Assembly: GCA_020055645.1 (NCBI GenBank)
Contig: CM034546.1
Location: forward strand, 110,825,375 to 110,889,374
Direction: 5' to 3'
From: Tomocerus qinae
Taxonomy: Eukaryota; Arthropoda; Collembola; Entomobryomorpha; Tomoceridae
DNA: 64,000 nt
Shown here: positions 25,901 through 38,100 of the stretch, one piece after another
How positions within the stretch are numbered: position 1 is the first letter of the stretch
How the letters are laid out: the number at the start of each line of letters is the position of its first letter
The notes under the pieces: model-generated
Databases searched by the model: none
Told to the model about the DNA's origin: nothing
What the model saw: the letters and a program-made list of their open reading frames with translations, nothing else
Position numbers and translations under genes: made by a program

Positions 25901-28900
25901 GAAATAGAAAATATTTTATCCTGCAAACTTTCATGTTGAGGAAAGTCCGGAAATAGCTATGAAGCATTACAAAAAGATTGCTTCGTCCTGTCTTGATTAA
26001 ACTCACAATTAGCTATGTATTTCAACAGTTGTAGGCTTTTAAAGATGAAGAAGAAAGTTACAAATTTTAAGAAGGTATACCAATGATTTATAATATAGGA
26101 TTTACATAGAGACATAGACTGATGTTTAATTCCATTACATGGTAGGCAGAGAATTGGATGAGACGTTCTTTGGTCGTGTGACCTTACAAGAATTATCATT
26201 CCTATACAGTTTCTTATTTTGTCTTTTCCTACACATAATTGTAAGCATTAACAGAATGTAACTGAATTGTATGTATGCATTTGTATATAACGATCCTGAA
26301 CTACTTCTGTTTAATTTTATATTGAGACAATGCGTGTCCCTTTGCCTGTTTACTCTGCGATAAGTAATGATAGACGCTGACAAGTAAATGCCACTAAGCA
26401 CACATGGGTAAAGGACAGTGTATTTACTTTTGGCATATATGATGACTGGTCTGGAGTACACTTGTATGTATTGTTGTACACACACCTATTCACTAATTAA
26501 GATGATTAAAGCACTAAACACAAGTTAAGTTAAGGTAGGACATTGTGGGGGATGCACGAGGAATACAATTATTACGTACTTGTCAAGGCTTTGGGGAATA
26601 TCTTTTACTTTTTAATATGTACTTATAATTTAAATAGCTTTGTCCTTACCAACCTCAATAAGTCTTGTGCTAGTAGTGCACAGTGCACATAGTTCACAAA
26701 TGATTTTTCCTCGACAATTATGAATGCCTACTTATTTTTGACTTTGTTCATCTTTTCACAGAATGTGGCCAGATTTACACCCGCTCAAACCGTATTGTTG
26801 GTGGACAAGACAGGTACGTATCTCCAAAATTAAAAAAAAACATTAATGAGATTTCCTATCTCGCTCTCTGCTCTCATATCAATTTGTTTGTTTAGTAATT
26901 TTGGTTCTCATCCGTGGCAAGCAGCAATCATTAAACAGAGCTTTCTCTCAAAAAGGATAGCTTGTGGAGGTACCTATGCATTTTAATTTCTTGCTTACTT
27001 ACTACTTATTACATCGTAATCTCTACGCAGCAACGTCATATAGCTACACACACTTACATATGTCACTTATGCTACACCCACAGTATACAATGTAATGTAA
27101 ACTGTAGCTTAACTAAATATTTTGTTTGTCTAGACGCAAAGGATATGTACTAATACTCTTTGTTTTCATTTTTAGGTGCTCTATTGAACGACCATTGGGT
27201 GGTAATAAATAATATTCATTAAAATTAACCATATAGTAATGTATCATAACTTTTTTACAAAAAGGTGAATTATATTTTTATTACAGGTCACGGCAGCACA
27301 TTGTAAGCTTACTTTTAAATATTAAAAAACAAACATTAAGTTTAAAATCTACTAAAATGTTAGCAGGGCACTTTCTCAAAGGTAGCCAAATTGACAGGAA
27401 ATTTATCGTATACATGAATATTCAATTGCAAGTTTTATCTTCTTAACTTCTTGTACGTTCACATGCTTCCCAATGAGTGTACTACACTTTATTAATTTAT
27501 CTAAATTATGCAAGCCCTAATTTTGTGTATTGTCTAAAAGGCACGATGAGAAAATGTCCTTAGAACATTATTATTATTATATTGTAATTGATAACATATC
27601 TAAAGTTTTATTTATTTATCATTGTTATTTCTGTTGGAACTGGTCAATGCAGGTGTTTACAGGTGCGTAATTTTCATTATCATACAAAAGTATAACTTTC
27701 ATGCAGAGTGTTTCTGTTTTGTTTTTAGTGATTTGCATAATTGTATCTTTTATGACTAATTTACAATAACAAATATACACTTTTCTTGCGAACAGTACTC
27801 CAACGAGTAGTTTGAAAGTGAGACTAGGTGAATGGAATGTCCGGCAACAAAACGAGAGATTTCCTCATGAAGATTATAATGTTGACAAAAAAGAGGTAGG
27901 TATTAACTAACTATATAGTAGATAAATTGATAAAGTCCTGGGAAAAGATGTCTCCAAATTTGTGTGCGCATGTAGTTTTTTTTATCTGTACTGTGTACTA
28001 ATGCAGTTAATTTATTTTCTTGGATATGATAATAAATATTTGTATTCAATAGGTTCATCCAGGTTACAACCCAGCAGACTTCCGTAACGACATTGCACTT
28101 CTAAAACTCTCCCGAACCGTTCATTATAAAGAACACATTGTACCAGTATGCTTACCAAAATACAGGGAATCTTTCGAAGGAAAGTCGGGGACAGTTGTAG
28201 GCTGGGGAAGAACAAAGCACGGTTAGCTGGTTTATATAGTTAAACAGACTAATCTTTAACAAAATGTGATTATGACTGCTTTATGAACATTTTTAAATTG
28301 CGACTCTATTTTCAGGATTGGCAGGAGGTGGGAAATGCTATTAACTGACGCTTCAAATTGACTTTGACTAAAGAACATGTTAAAATAATTTAATGTGGAC
28401 TTGCAAAACGAGACTGATTCCTTAATAAAATGCACATTCTGAGACAAGCATGCATGGAGCACTCTCACTCAGAAATATGTTTTGTGTGATGTGAAATAAA
28501 TGTGTCATTTAATTTTGTCTTTAAGGATTGACGGCCACCCCTACAGTTCTACAGGAAGTAGACGTAGAAGTTTTATCACAGAATAAATGTCAGGACATGT
28601 TTCGAAAAGCTGGGAGAAGGGAAACTATTCATGATGTGTTTCTTTGTGCAGGTTACATTAAAAAATTATTATTATAGTTGATTTAAACCGTTTATACATT
28701 TCTTATTAATTGAATTTTCAATCGCATATTGTCGGTTTAGGTTACCAACATGGGGGAAGAGATTCGTGTCAAGTAATTACTAATTTTCAAAGATTAACTG
28801 TTATTTTTTAGTTCTAAATTATTGTCTAAATATTAACTGCGTATACATCTAATAATTGTTCATGAATTATTTAGGGCGACTCAGGAGGATCTTTAACTAC

Positions 28901-29110
28901 AGAGGTTGATGGCCAATACACTTTAGTTGGTTTGGTTTCTTGGGGTAGGTTTCTTTTTTATGTCCATGTTTCTCGTTATAATTGTACATAATTAGCAAAA
29001 ATGAAATATGATTTGATTGAAAAGGTATTGGTTGTGGACGTGAAAATCTCCCTGGGGTCTATACGAATATAGCTACATTTGTGGACTGGATAACAAGAAA
29101 TACGGACTAA
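19998..29110 (+). CDS. Stubble-like trypsin-type serine protease with Ser/Tyr-rich stem (type II membrane-anchored form)
   Basis: Exons: 19998-20332, 20422-20936, 21230-21409, 22938-23414, 26762-26813, 26896-26969, 27176-27201, 27287-27302, 27653-27662, 27796-27895, 28053-28221, 28526-28651, 28741-28772, 28875-28944, 29025-29110. All are GT-AG and in frame, giving 755 aa. A basic N-terminus (1-18) precedes one hydrophobic segment (about 19-36), the layout of a type II membrane protease such as Drosophila Stubble. A Ser/Tyr/Pro-rich stem is interrupted by a six-Cys module (Cys289, 298, 304, 315, 323, 324; DLCNGGM...CC). Activation is at Arg513 | IVGG. The triad is His558, Asp608 and Ser707; Asp701 sets trypsin specificity, and SWG is intact. 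Cys504 should pair with the PVCLP Cys. The final Pro of GDSGGP is Ser. The expected role is pericellular proteolysis in epithelial or cuticle remodelling. The catalytic domain is certain; the N-terminus is less so (see 15158-15458). Confidence 0.92.
21230..21409 (+). other. Exon encoding the six-cysteine module of the second protease
   Basis: This exon encodes residues 284-343 of the anchored form. It is a compact disulfide module with Cys-Trp at its start, the spacing C-x8-C-x5-C-x10-C-x7-CC, and a conserved-looking DLC.GGM.WSCC core. As I recall, a module of this type precedes the catalytic domain in several insect Stubble-like and related non-digestive proteases, where it is compared to clip or disulfide-knot domains. 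The exon is phase 1 at both ends and so could be shuffled as a unit. The exact family name would need a profile search. Confidence 0.75.
27176..27662 (+). other. Cluster of three micro-exons around the catalytic histidine
   Basis: Exons 27176-27201 (26 nt), 27287-27302 (16 nt) and 27653-27662 (10 nt) encode [14 protein letters not shown] and the codons finishing Cys plus Val-Tyr. Each has AG before and GT after. Together they restore the expected length between the CGG of the preceding exon and the LKVRLGEW block of the next one. Without the 10-nt exon the frame breaks right after the catalytic His558. Exons this short are unusual and are often missed by gene predictors. Confidence 0.85.
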
Positions 29111-30008
29111 TATGACCTACGAGTACAGTACAGTTAACAACCATTGATTTCCAAAGACCGGGATTATTAATTTATGTTGCATTGTTTTAATAATAAAAAT
29201 GACATTCATTTGTACATTTAAAAATGTAAATGATATTATTGTGCATTCATCTATAAATACCTAAAACATTTCATTACAAGTCAACATTTTGTAAACACGA
29301 TTTACAAACACAGGGTAACGTTCTATATATTATATTCTATAGAGTATTTAAAAATTTAATTTACTAGTTTGCATTGCAGAGGAACTTAAAAAAGTTTTTT
29401 ACCTATAAATATAGCAATAAGGCACATTAGAATACTGGACACACATTATCTATAAACTGGCAACAAAGATACATTAAATCAGCCTTTACTTTACTAATTA
29501 TACCAGGAGAATGTTAATAATGTTAGTTAAACACACAACCAAAGTAGCTGGTCGTGGTAAGTCAAATATGTAATATGTAGATAAGGTAATGTTTTTTTCA
29601 GCTTTAACAAATATCTATGCAATTTTTTCTTTTATGCCCAACATACTTAACGTGTGGTCTTTTAAAGATTAGGCTGACTGCATAAAAATTTTCTCAACTT
29701 CTACAATTCTATTAAAGAATCTTTTAAAAGCATTATTTCAACATTGAAAAGGCATTGATTGTGAGTGTTAGCAGTATTCTAGTAAGAGTATCTTTTGTTC
29801 ACATTTGTAACAACCACAAACATTGTAGTCATTAATAATCAGGTATTGCTTTTATGTGATTCCTTAAGAGAAAGACATCATGGAGATTAATAGTTGCCTA
29901 CATTTAGCTAAAACATCTCGATGGGTCCCAAAAGACCTTAGGCATAGATAATGAATAACAATGTAAAAGCGTAAACCTATTAATATAAAGTAGAATGAAT
30001 TAAATTGC
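29111..30008. other. Tail-to-tail spacer between the second protease and the LRR gene
   Basis: About 900 bases of AT-rich DNA separate two stop codons that face each other. It should contain both 3' UTRs. I saw no canonical AATAAA for the minus-strand gene, so its 3' end is unplaced and the two transcripts could overlap. No open frame of interest is present. Confidence 0.7.
29192..29197 (+). terminator. Candidate polyadenylation signal of the second protease
   Basis: AATAAA 82 bases after the stop codon at 29110, in an A/T-rich 3' flank. Distance and orientation suit a short 3' UTR. Confidence 0.6.
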
Positions 30009-32992
30009 TCATTCTTTAATCCGATGTTGTAGGTAGCGAAGAATGGCTTCAGTACCTTGAGATATTAACTGATAATTTGGAGCTCGAAATGCATTGCCTT
30101 CTACGTTTAAAGACCTAATACAAATAGTATAAAATATTACTACATACCACATTAAAAATAAATTCAAACTTTAATTCAAAGTTCTAATTGTAAAGTCTTA
30201 CCTCAAATGAGTCATAAGCCCGAGTTCAGGGGGAAGTTTCATGATGTTATTATTTCGGACATCCAATGCTCCGAGCATCTTTAACTTTCTCAAATTGTCC
30301 GGTTCCAGAACTTCTATCTTGTTTCCCGCAGCTATCAAAATTTCCAGCTTCGACCATTGGTACACACATGATGGCACAGCTTTGAATCTTTAAAGATGAT
30401 AAAGTATTAGATTTCAAAACATTGCTTACGACATTTTACAGAATATTCATTTAGCTAATGTATGTGTCGTACTTGTTATGGGCAAAATTTATTTCGCGAA
30501 GATTCTTCAAACCCTCAAATTCTGCTGGCAAATCCTCAATCTGATTGCTTTGAAAACTTAGGAAGTATAATCGAAAACATGACACTCCGATACAAGCTGG
30601 CAGTGAAGTCAGAAAATTGTTATCCAACTTTAGCTCCGTAAGATATTCGCAGACGTTTTCAAATCTATGGGTAATGAGAAAAGGGGCACAATATATACGA
30701 GCATTAAATTCCACGATAATAAATATACGACAGAAAATAACATGATTATTAAATTAAAACATGACTTACGACTTCGGAAGACTGACTAAAGCATTTTTTG
30801 AAATATCAATGTTGTTAACTTGAGCAGCAGCAGCCATCTCAAACACGTCATCGTCAAAAAATTTAATTTTTTGCGAAACAACATGCAGAATTTTTGTAGC
30901 CTTTACTTTATACTCATCTATTTCCAATTCTTCTTTATTTGATGCTCCTCTTTTCCCCATTTCAGTGTCACTTGTTACACCTGTTGCAGATGTTCCAACT
31001 CGAGGACTCAAGCCGCCAGGATCCCCATCAATGACTCGAAATTTGTCGCGTAAATATTTTAAAAGCTCAAGAGAACCTCGTTGTAAAATATCTACTCGAA
31101 TCCCTCGGAGAGGATTTCCATCGAGCGTTAGGGCCTTTAACGACTGAATAACTACTAACCCGGTAGGGAGTCTGAAAAACGTCAGCAGCACATAAAACTT
31201 ACTTTACAATCAGTGAAAAAAAATAAAAAAACAAATATAATTAAAATCACAACTTACTCCGCAATATCATTGTTGTCCAAATAAAATCTTTCCAAAAACT
31301 CTAAATCATCCTTTTCGATAATGAGCTTTTCAACCTTGTTACAACGCAAGTCTATCATCTGGATTTTTGTAAGGCCAAAGGTTTCTGAGTCAAACTCTTT
31401 GATCTGATTGTTTTGTAAATATATTTCTTTAAGATTTTTGCAGTTAACGATATTAGGTAATTCGATCAGTTGATTACGCTGCAAGTAAAGAATTTCCATA
31501 CGAGTTAATTCCGATATACCCTTTGGAACTATTCCAATGCAGTTTTCAGACACATCCAAAATTCGCAAGCCTGTAAATATGATACCATAGTACCTTGTAA
31601 TCATTTCTTTGTCAACAGTGTGTTAGGAATAGGAATAGTATTGGCATAAGTACTAAGAGTGAGCAGTTAAATAAGCTGTTTGTACCAGTCAGACTTCCTA
31701 TTTCACTAGGAAGCTTAGTAAGACGATTTTTTGATAAATTTAAATTAGTTAGTAAGCTCAGAATGCAAAGTTCTTCCGGCAACGATGTCAATTGGTTGTT
31801 AGAAATATCCTATAACATAAATATTATTTAGGTCATCAATAAATTAAACATCGGCAATACTTTTAGGTGAAAGCCCAATCACATGTTTGACAACATACAC
31901 TGCCAAACATTTTGGTGTAGCAGTGCAGATTGAGGTTAGACAGTTGGCCAAAATGACTGGCCTTAGTCTTAAAACCCAAGAACCATTAGTTATTTTTAGA
32001 AAATATAAGACTTGTGTATGATTACCCCCACCACCCCATAAAATAACAATTAATTTAGTAATCCTTATTGATCTATAAGTTGATTTGACAGCATATTGAG
32101 CATATACAGATTATCAAACCTACCAATTGACGCAAACAATTCAGATTTCCCAAATCTTCCGACACATTTTCGATATTATTATAGCTGAAATTGCATTCTC
32201 CAAGTCTCTTAAGTTTGTAAACGCCATCAGGAAGAGATTTTATCTTATTTCTACTAAGATCGAGTTTCTGCAGGTATTCCAGATGGCCAATTTCTTCAGG
32301 TATATCTTCCAGCTGATTATCATGAGCCTATATCCAGCAAATTAAAAGAGCATTAACACCTAAACCTGAACCGCATAGTTAATTTACACAAAAAAGTTAC
32401 ATTTGATAAAGTGTATAAAGCTTATTTTTTCCTTTACTCAATAAAGATCAAAAACATAATCTTACATCAAATGTTTGGAGCGTTAAAAGTTGGCCAATAT
32501 CTTTGGGTATTACAGTTATGTAATTATTGGCTATAATGAGTTTAGAAAGATCGACAAACTCCCACCATTTTTCTGGGCTGGGGTTATCCAAAGACACACT
32601 GACGGCAGACTTTTCGTTTTCATCGAGATCATTTATTCTCCATACCTTGGACGGAACTGTAAGATTAAAATGGGATTCATAAAAATTATGGCATAAGGTA
32701 CATTTGGTGTAAATGCATGTACAAACTCGACACAAAATGAGTATGTTGCTGATACATGTTCATTAAAAATAAATCATTTACCATTTATAAGTCTTTTGTT
32801 TGACAAATTCAAAACACCACTTTTCCTAACAGCTTTAACAACGCTTTCTGGCAAATCCTCAGTGCGTAATTCATCGTGGAATACCGGAGAAGAATGTTTT
32901 GTTTTTGCAGAAGAACGATTAGCTTGTACAAATGCTCGAACGCTAGTACCCCGATCTCGGTTATTTTTCCCGGAAGCGATTCCTTTATGCAT
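30009..32992 (-). CDS. LRRC40: Leucine-rich repeat-containing protein 40 (LRRC40) homologue
   Basis: Nine exons, 5' to 3' on the minus strand: 32992-32782, 32656-32466, 32327-32124, 31809-31686, 31570-31258, 31171-30770, 30664-30473, 30387-30202, 30114-30009. All are GT-AG and phase-consistent, giving 642 aa (human LRRC40 is about 600). The N-terminus has an RD.GTSV motif and a KSG.LNLS first-repeat entry. A VWRIN block and a WWE...DLSKLI.ANN block follow, as in LRRC40. Tandem repeats of the LxxLxLxxNxL.xLP type run to about residue 380. A charged linker (about 385-455) interrupts them, then more repeats reach the C-terminus, which ends in an EGN.FR.P...GTEAIL.YL block as in LRRC40. There is no signal peptide or membrane segment, so it is an intracellular scaffold-like protein of poorly known function. 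The start codon is the first ATG I could place; the frame is open further upstream. The extra length lies in the N-terminus and linker. Confidence 0.93.
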
Positions 32993-34815
32993 TGTCTGCT
33001 GCCAATTGTAGAAAAAATGAATGTCTTTTGTAGAGCTGTAACAAATATAATAGCAATAAATTAAATTCCTTCCAAAACAGCAACAGCTAGATAATATTTA
33101 TTTGCCCAGAGCTGTTATTATTTGCCATTACCCTATGGCGTTGCCGACTTTCCACAACCTTGGTGTAAGATAGCTTACAACTAAGTATGGGTGGATTTGT
33201 TCTTTTATTAAAATAGGACATCAATAAACCACCTAAGACCTAAAGTATCAAGTAAGGAATAGGAAAGCAGTATTGATCGTTTGAGTAGTTGGACCATCAC
33301 TAATGTAGGACTTATACGTACCTATATATGAGGACTATTATGGCATGCAGTGTGTCGTGCCCATACACAGGGCAGTGATATTAGTGAGTAAATAATTAAT
33401 GAAGCAATATTCCCATTTCCGTCGGCGAATCATTTACTAGCTAAAATCGAGGAATCTAGAGTTAAAAGTTGTGTCGTAGAATTTGTGTAAGGAGTTTCTG
33501 TCTGTAACCAATGGAACTTTGTATGAAGTTTTAGGGACCTTAAACTTATTTTTTTTGCCTTTTAGAATATGTGAAGGAATTCACTTTTATCACTGCTCTT
33601 TCTATTTTTAATTACTTCATAAGATGTTCCCAATTATGATTGGTATAGTAGTAAATAGTATGAGATGCATACTGTATGTACATATACGTGATTAACATGA
33701 TACACTTAATCTGTTTATTAAATTGAGGTGAATATTATAGAATTTCTGACAGAAATGAAGCAATGAACTGGCTATTACCCCAAAAGGCGTCTGTTTGGTG
33801 TCTTTTAGTGGGAGACCTGTTAGAGCCCGAGCCAGAATGCTTTAGCTAAACTAAATAAGTTTGTCGAAAACGTTTAGGAATGTTTGCAAAAGATTTTGAG
33901 ATTAATATTGCATACGATACGATATATTCATACGATTTGAACAGACATCAAGGCTATTTGTCAATTAATTTTAATTCCATTACTTTTCTATTGGTTGCAA
34001 CTATTTTTACATAAAAATATGCTCAAAAGATAGATATTCATTTTTAATTTGTCACCAACATCACTTTACTTATATTACCTAACTTTGGTGACAATTAAAC
34101 ACGTCGTCACATCAGTTTGGAATAGCATTGCAACGAACCGGCCGGTAGTACTGGTGTCAAATTATTATATAGTGGATACCTACATAATATTTACTCCTAA
34201 TTTACTCCGACTTATTTAGTATTTTTACTATTTTTGCCTCAATTACTTGAACATTATGAAGTTATACCTAAATAATATCATCATAATAAAGTTACATACT
34301 ACTACACTAACGCAATTCAACTAACATCATTTATTTATATGACCTGTTTTTGGGAACGTTACAAAATACAGAGCTAATGATGTTTGTATGTATTTCTTAT
34401 TACTGCGATTCAAGAAAGATTGGTGTTTTTAAAAGACTATCTAAAATCCAATGTAAATAATGGAATGTGTTCCCTTTTCCAAACAATGAATCTTTAAACA
34501 GGCCCCAGACTTCCTATAATATGCTTAAAATAATTATTCTCTGTTATCATAGTTTGTTCGTATTCAATTTCCCAGTTATATTGACAAAAATTCCTTAACG
34601 AAAATAGCTGAAAATGGATTGTTTTGAATTTCACTCAAGACAAGAGCAGAAAGTCAACCGATTTTCAATTTTACTTATGAACCACAAAGACCACAATGCA
34701 TACCTATGGGATATAGTATATAAGTGATTTATTATATTATAAGTCTTACTTTGCATTCTTACATAATCTGTTTTCATAATTTATAGTTATTTGGTTTCAA
34801 AACCCAAAAACATAT

Positions 34816-35137
34816 TAGCACCCTTCAACGCAAGTAGCTAAAATCGATTAAAAAGCTAAAAACGCTAATAAAATTCTTATCTCCTTATTGCGCATGCGAA
34901 ACGGATAGATTTTTGTGGCGCGAAAGGCTAATCTATCGTCGAAACTTTATCCACTCCAACGTGGATAAAAAGGATAAAGTTTTTATTTACCTTCTTGATA
35001 AATGTGAGAAACCATGGTAACCAATTAATACTTGTTGAATACAGCTAAAATACAAACGACCCTTCAACGACCTAGCTAAATAATCTGTTATATCCAATAA
35101 GCTAAAATAGCTGTTGACCTGATACTGAAGGGTGCTA
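34816..35137. mobile_element. MITE-like non-autonomous DNA element, 322 bp
   Basis: It begins with TAGCACCCTTCA and ends with its exact reverse complement TGAAGGGTGCTA, so there are perfect 12-bp terminal inverted repeats. If the outermost TA is the duplicated target, the element proper starts GCACCC, as in TA-inserting Tc1/mariner-type MITEs. It has no coding capacity. The word CCCTTCAACG recurs inside at 35060, and AGCTAAAA recurs about four times, suggesting end-derived sub-repeats. A GC-richer core with GCGCATGCG and GGCGCG lies near 34890-34925. The superfamily is inferred only from length and TA ends. Confidence 0.65.
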
Positions 35138-38100
35138 TTTACTTATCAATTACTGACCATAAAATATGGTTCAATTTATAATCAAAAATAAATATTAGAT
35201 ATTACTTGTTTTGTTACCTTTTTCGTTTCAAGTTGCCTACCGGTACTGGTACTACTTCCGTTGTCGCAAGTCGCAATCGAAACGATTATGCGATTCGGAT
35301 AGTAGTAATAATATAGTGTCCGCGATTCGTGATACTCAATCGGATATTCGGTCGGATACTCTGATGTAAGAGTTTTGACACTTCGATTTGCAAACCAAAC
35401 CTGACATAGATATCAAAATAGTAACGAACGACTGCGACTTGGTTAAACTTGAATGATAGCGTTGAGACCGCCAGCTGCGAGAGAGGAAGATCCTCTACTT
35501 CGACTACCAAAACAATAACATTAGATTCCTTAGAGTTACACTTTCTAGAAAGAAGATGTCATACAGGTTGTTGCCACAATATTATAGTTAGAGGCAACCA
35601 ACCAAACGAAGATTGTCTTCTCAATTCTCAATTCACATTCGTTTAATACTTACTTACTATGCACAAACGCTACCACACAATACACACGCACATCTAAGAC
35701 ACTAAGATCTCTACTTTTTAAACGAATGTCATCTCAAGAAAGCTCATTCAAGCTTCAAACAACCTGCTATGCTAACTTGTTAACCTGCATCTGCATGCAT
35801 ACATTTATGTGGTAGAATCGTTAACATCTTAATTAATTTGACATTATTTAAACAACTTATTTTATTATTTCTTTAATCAAAATTACATAAGATTTCTACA
35901 ATTGACTTATGAGATTCTGAGGGTAAAGTATCTGTACGTTGTACTTATTGCCTAATCGTAATTTATACTTTTGTGAAAATAATTAATAACAGGACCCGTA
36001 TATGGTATTGTTGCATCATTTTCAAATGAATTTCTCAAAATGATATCTGTGCGTGTAGTGTATTCACATTTTAAGATATATTCACCATATTGCGATTAAC
36101 AATACAAACACAACCAATGAGATTTTTGCAATTAGAGAAAAATTTGTATAAAACACATCTCATTGTTTCCAACCAGTTAATCCAAAATACTAAAATGCGA
36201 ACGCAATAAAGAAGATATTTATACAACGTTGGGTAGATCGTGTATTGCTTCTATTTAGGATTCGGTAATAAGAGAAGGACATGCATGAAGAGAGTAATTT
36301 ACCGACAGACATTTGGAATTGTTAATAGAGATGTTTCAATTGTCAACCTGTCATTAATGTGAAATCTAAAAGTGATACTACCTATTCATCATTTCATTTG
36401 TAAGCATAGTTTACGTTTATATGATATTAGTTCTTTTATTTACAGAAAATTATCAAGTAAAGAGTTGCAAATAAATTATTGTCTAATAACTCTCATGTTT
36501 ACAAAAGGCACCTAAAAATGAACTTTGAACTATGTAAAACAGATCTATATTTTAAGCTGTATTGAAATGTTTTCTCAAAGCATAAAGCATAAATGCAGCA
36601 GCAAGTGAAATATTTACAAAAGAACGAGGTTGTCATCCCTTCTTCCGTTATGATACTTCTAGCCTGAACAAAAGCACATTAATAAGGGTTATTGATATTT
36701 CCCAATTAAGTTCATTTCCCGATGCTCACTGTTCGTTGATTTACCATTAACCTATGGGCATAGATAGAATTTCTATAGTATAGGTATACTCTTACAAATA
36801 TAAATGCCACACACATACATCCTATAAAAGCTTTCCAAAAACATTACTTTGAAATCCACAAAGATTGATGAAAATCACTAATGCGTATTATAAATTATAT
36901 AAACTGTAATTTGGTGGTTTATTGAAATTTTCACACAGAATATGTTCGTAAACATTTTGAAACGAATCATCTAATCAAAGATTAACAAAGAAATGAATCA
37001 ACCAGCATTGACTATGTATCACATATTTTGAATAATTTTTGATAGATCTGTTTGTCAACTAAGGTGATATTGACCAAGCATATAGTTTTCAAAATTAATT
37101 GATGGAAACTGTTACAAATATTAAATTATTTTACTAACTTCTCGTTTATCAAATTGCATAACCGTAGTCCGTGTCTAGAGTCCTTATTGGTACCTTCAAA
37201 ATATAATGGATAATAAAATGCATACTACACAACTAAGAGCCGTATCAACAAAACAAAATGGTAACATTGTGGAGATAACCGTTTTAGAATTACTTACTTT
37301 GGCATAAAACATGAGACATTGACAATTTGGTGAGACTCTGGGACTGAAAGTTCAGAAATAAAAAAGATGGTGAAGACGGAGACACATGCTATGATTGATA
37401 TAGGTAGGTATAGAATATAAAATACCTTGGTAGAGAGGATAAAGAATTAGAGTGTTCAGGTAGGTACTTACAATCAGATCACATGTATGTAATAAATAAG
37501 TGTATCATATAAAAGTAAGTTAAAGTTTGACAATTCGATTCGTTTCGCTGGCTTGCATACGAGACTATAATAAGTATAAGAAGAAATCAGGTCGTCACAG
37601 GACTCCCCGGGGCTGGAATGGAGGACGCCTCCGTTGTCTTCTATCTTAGTCAGTCACGATCTCATTATGACCTCAGAGACCTGCGACAATTACCGATTCG
37701 CTACTCACCAGACTCTTTTGTCCGACCACCGTGAAATTATAAATTTCTTCACACTTTTCAGCTCTCATTCTTTCATTTCTTTCTATTAGAAGACAGTCAG
37801 TTCGTCTACCTACACATACATGTCTTTTTTAGTTTCTGTTTTCATGATCAAAAGAGTTACTCATGTCAGTGAGCCTTGCTCATTGTCAAATGTGTCTGCG
37901 ATGTCGTATCGCTTTTGATTGATATTGTATTACTCCAAACACCGAGCTATGTGAACCAAACTGCAGAGTCCCATGGCTCAACAGACATTAGTAATTGTTG
38001 CTGCAATGCTAACAAAAACCAAAACATTGCACATTTAGAAGTACCTATCGCTTGGTAATTTAAGCAAGCCTTGATAGTGATTGCTATTTGCTAAATTATT

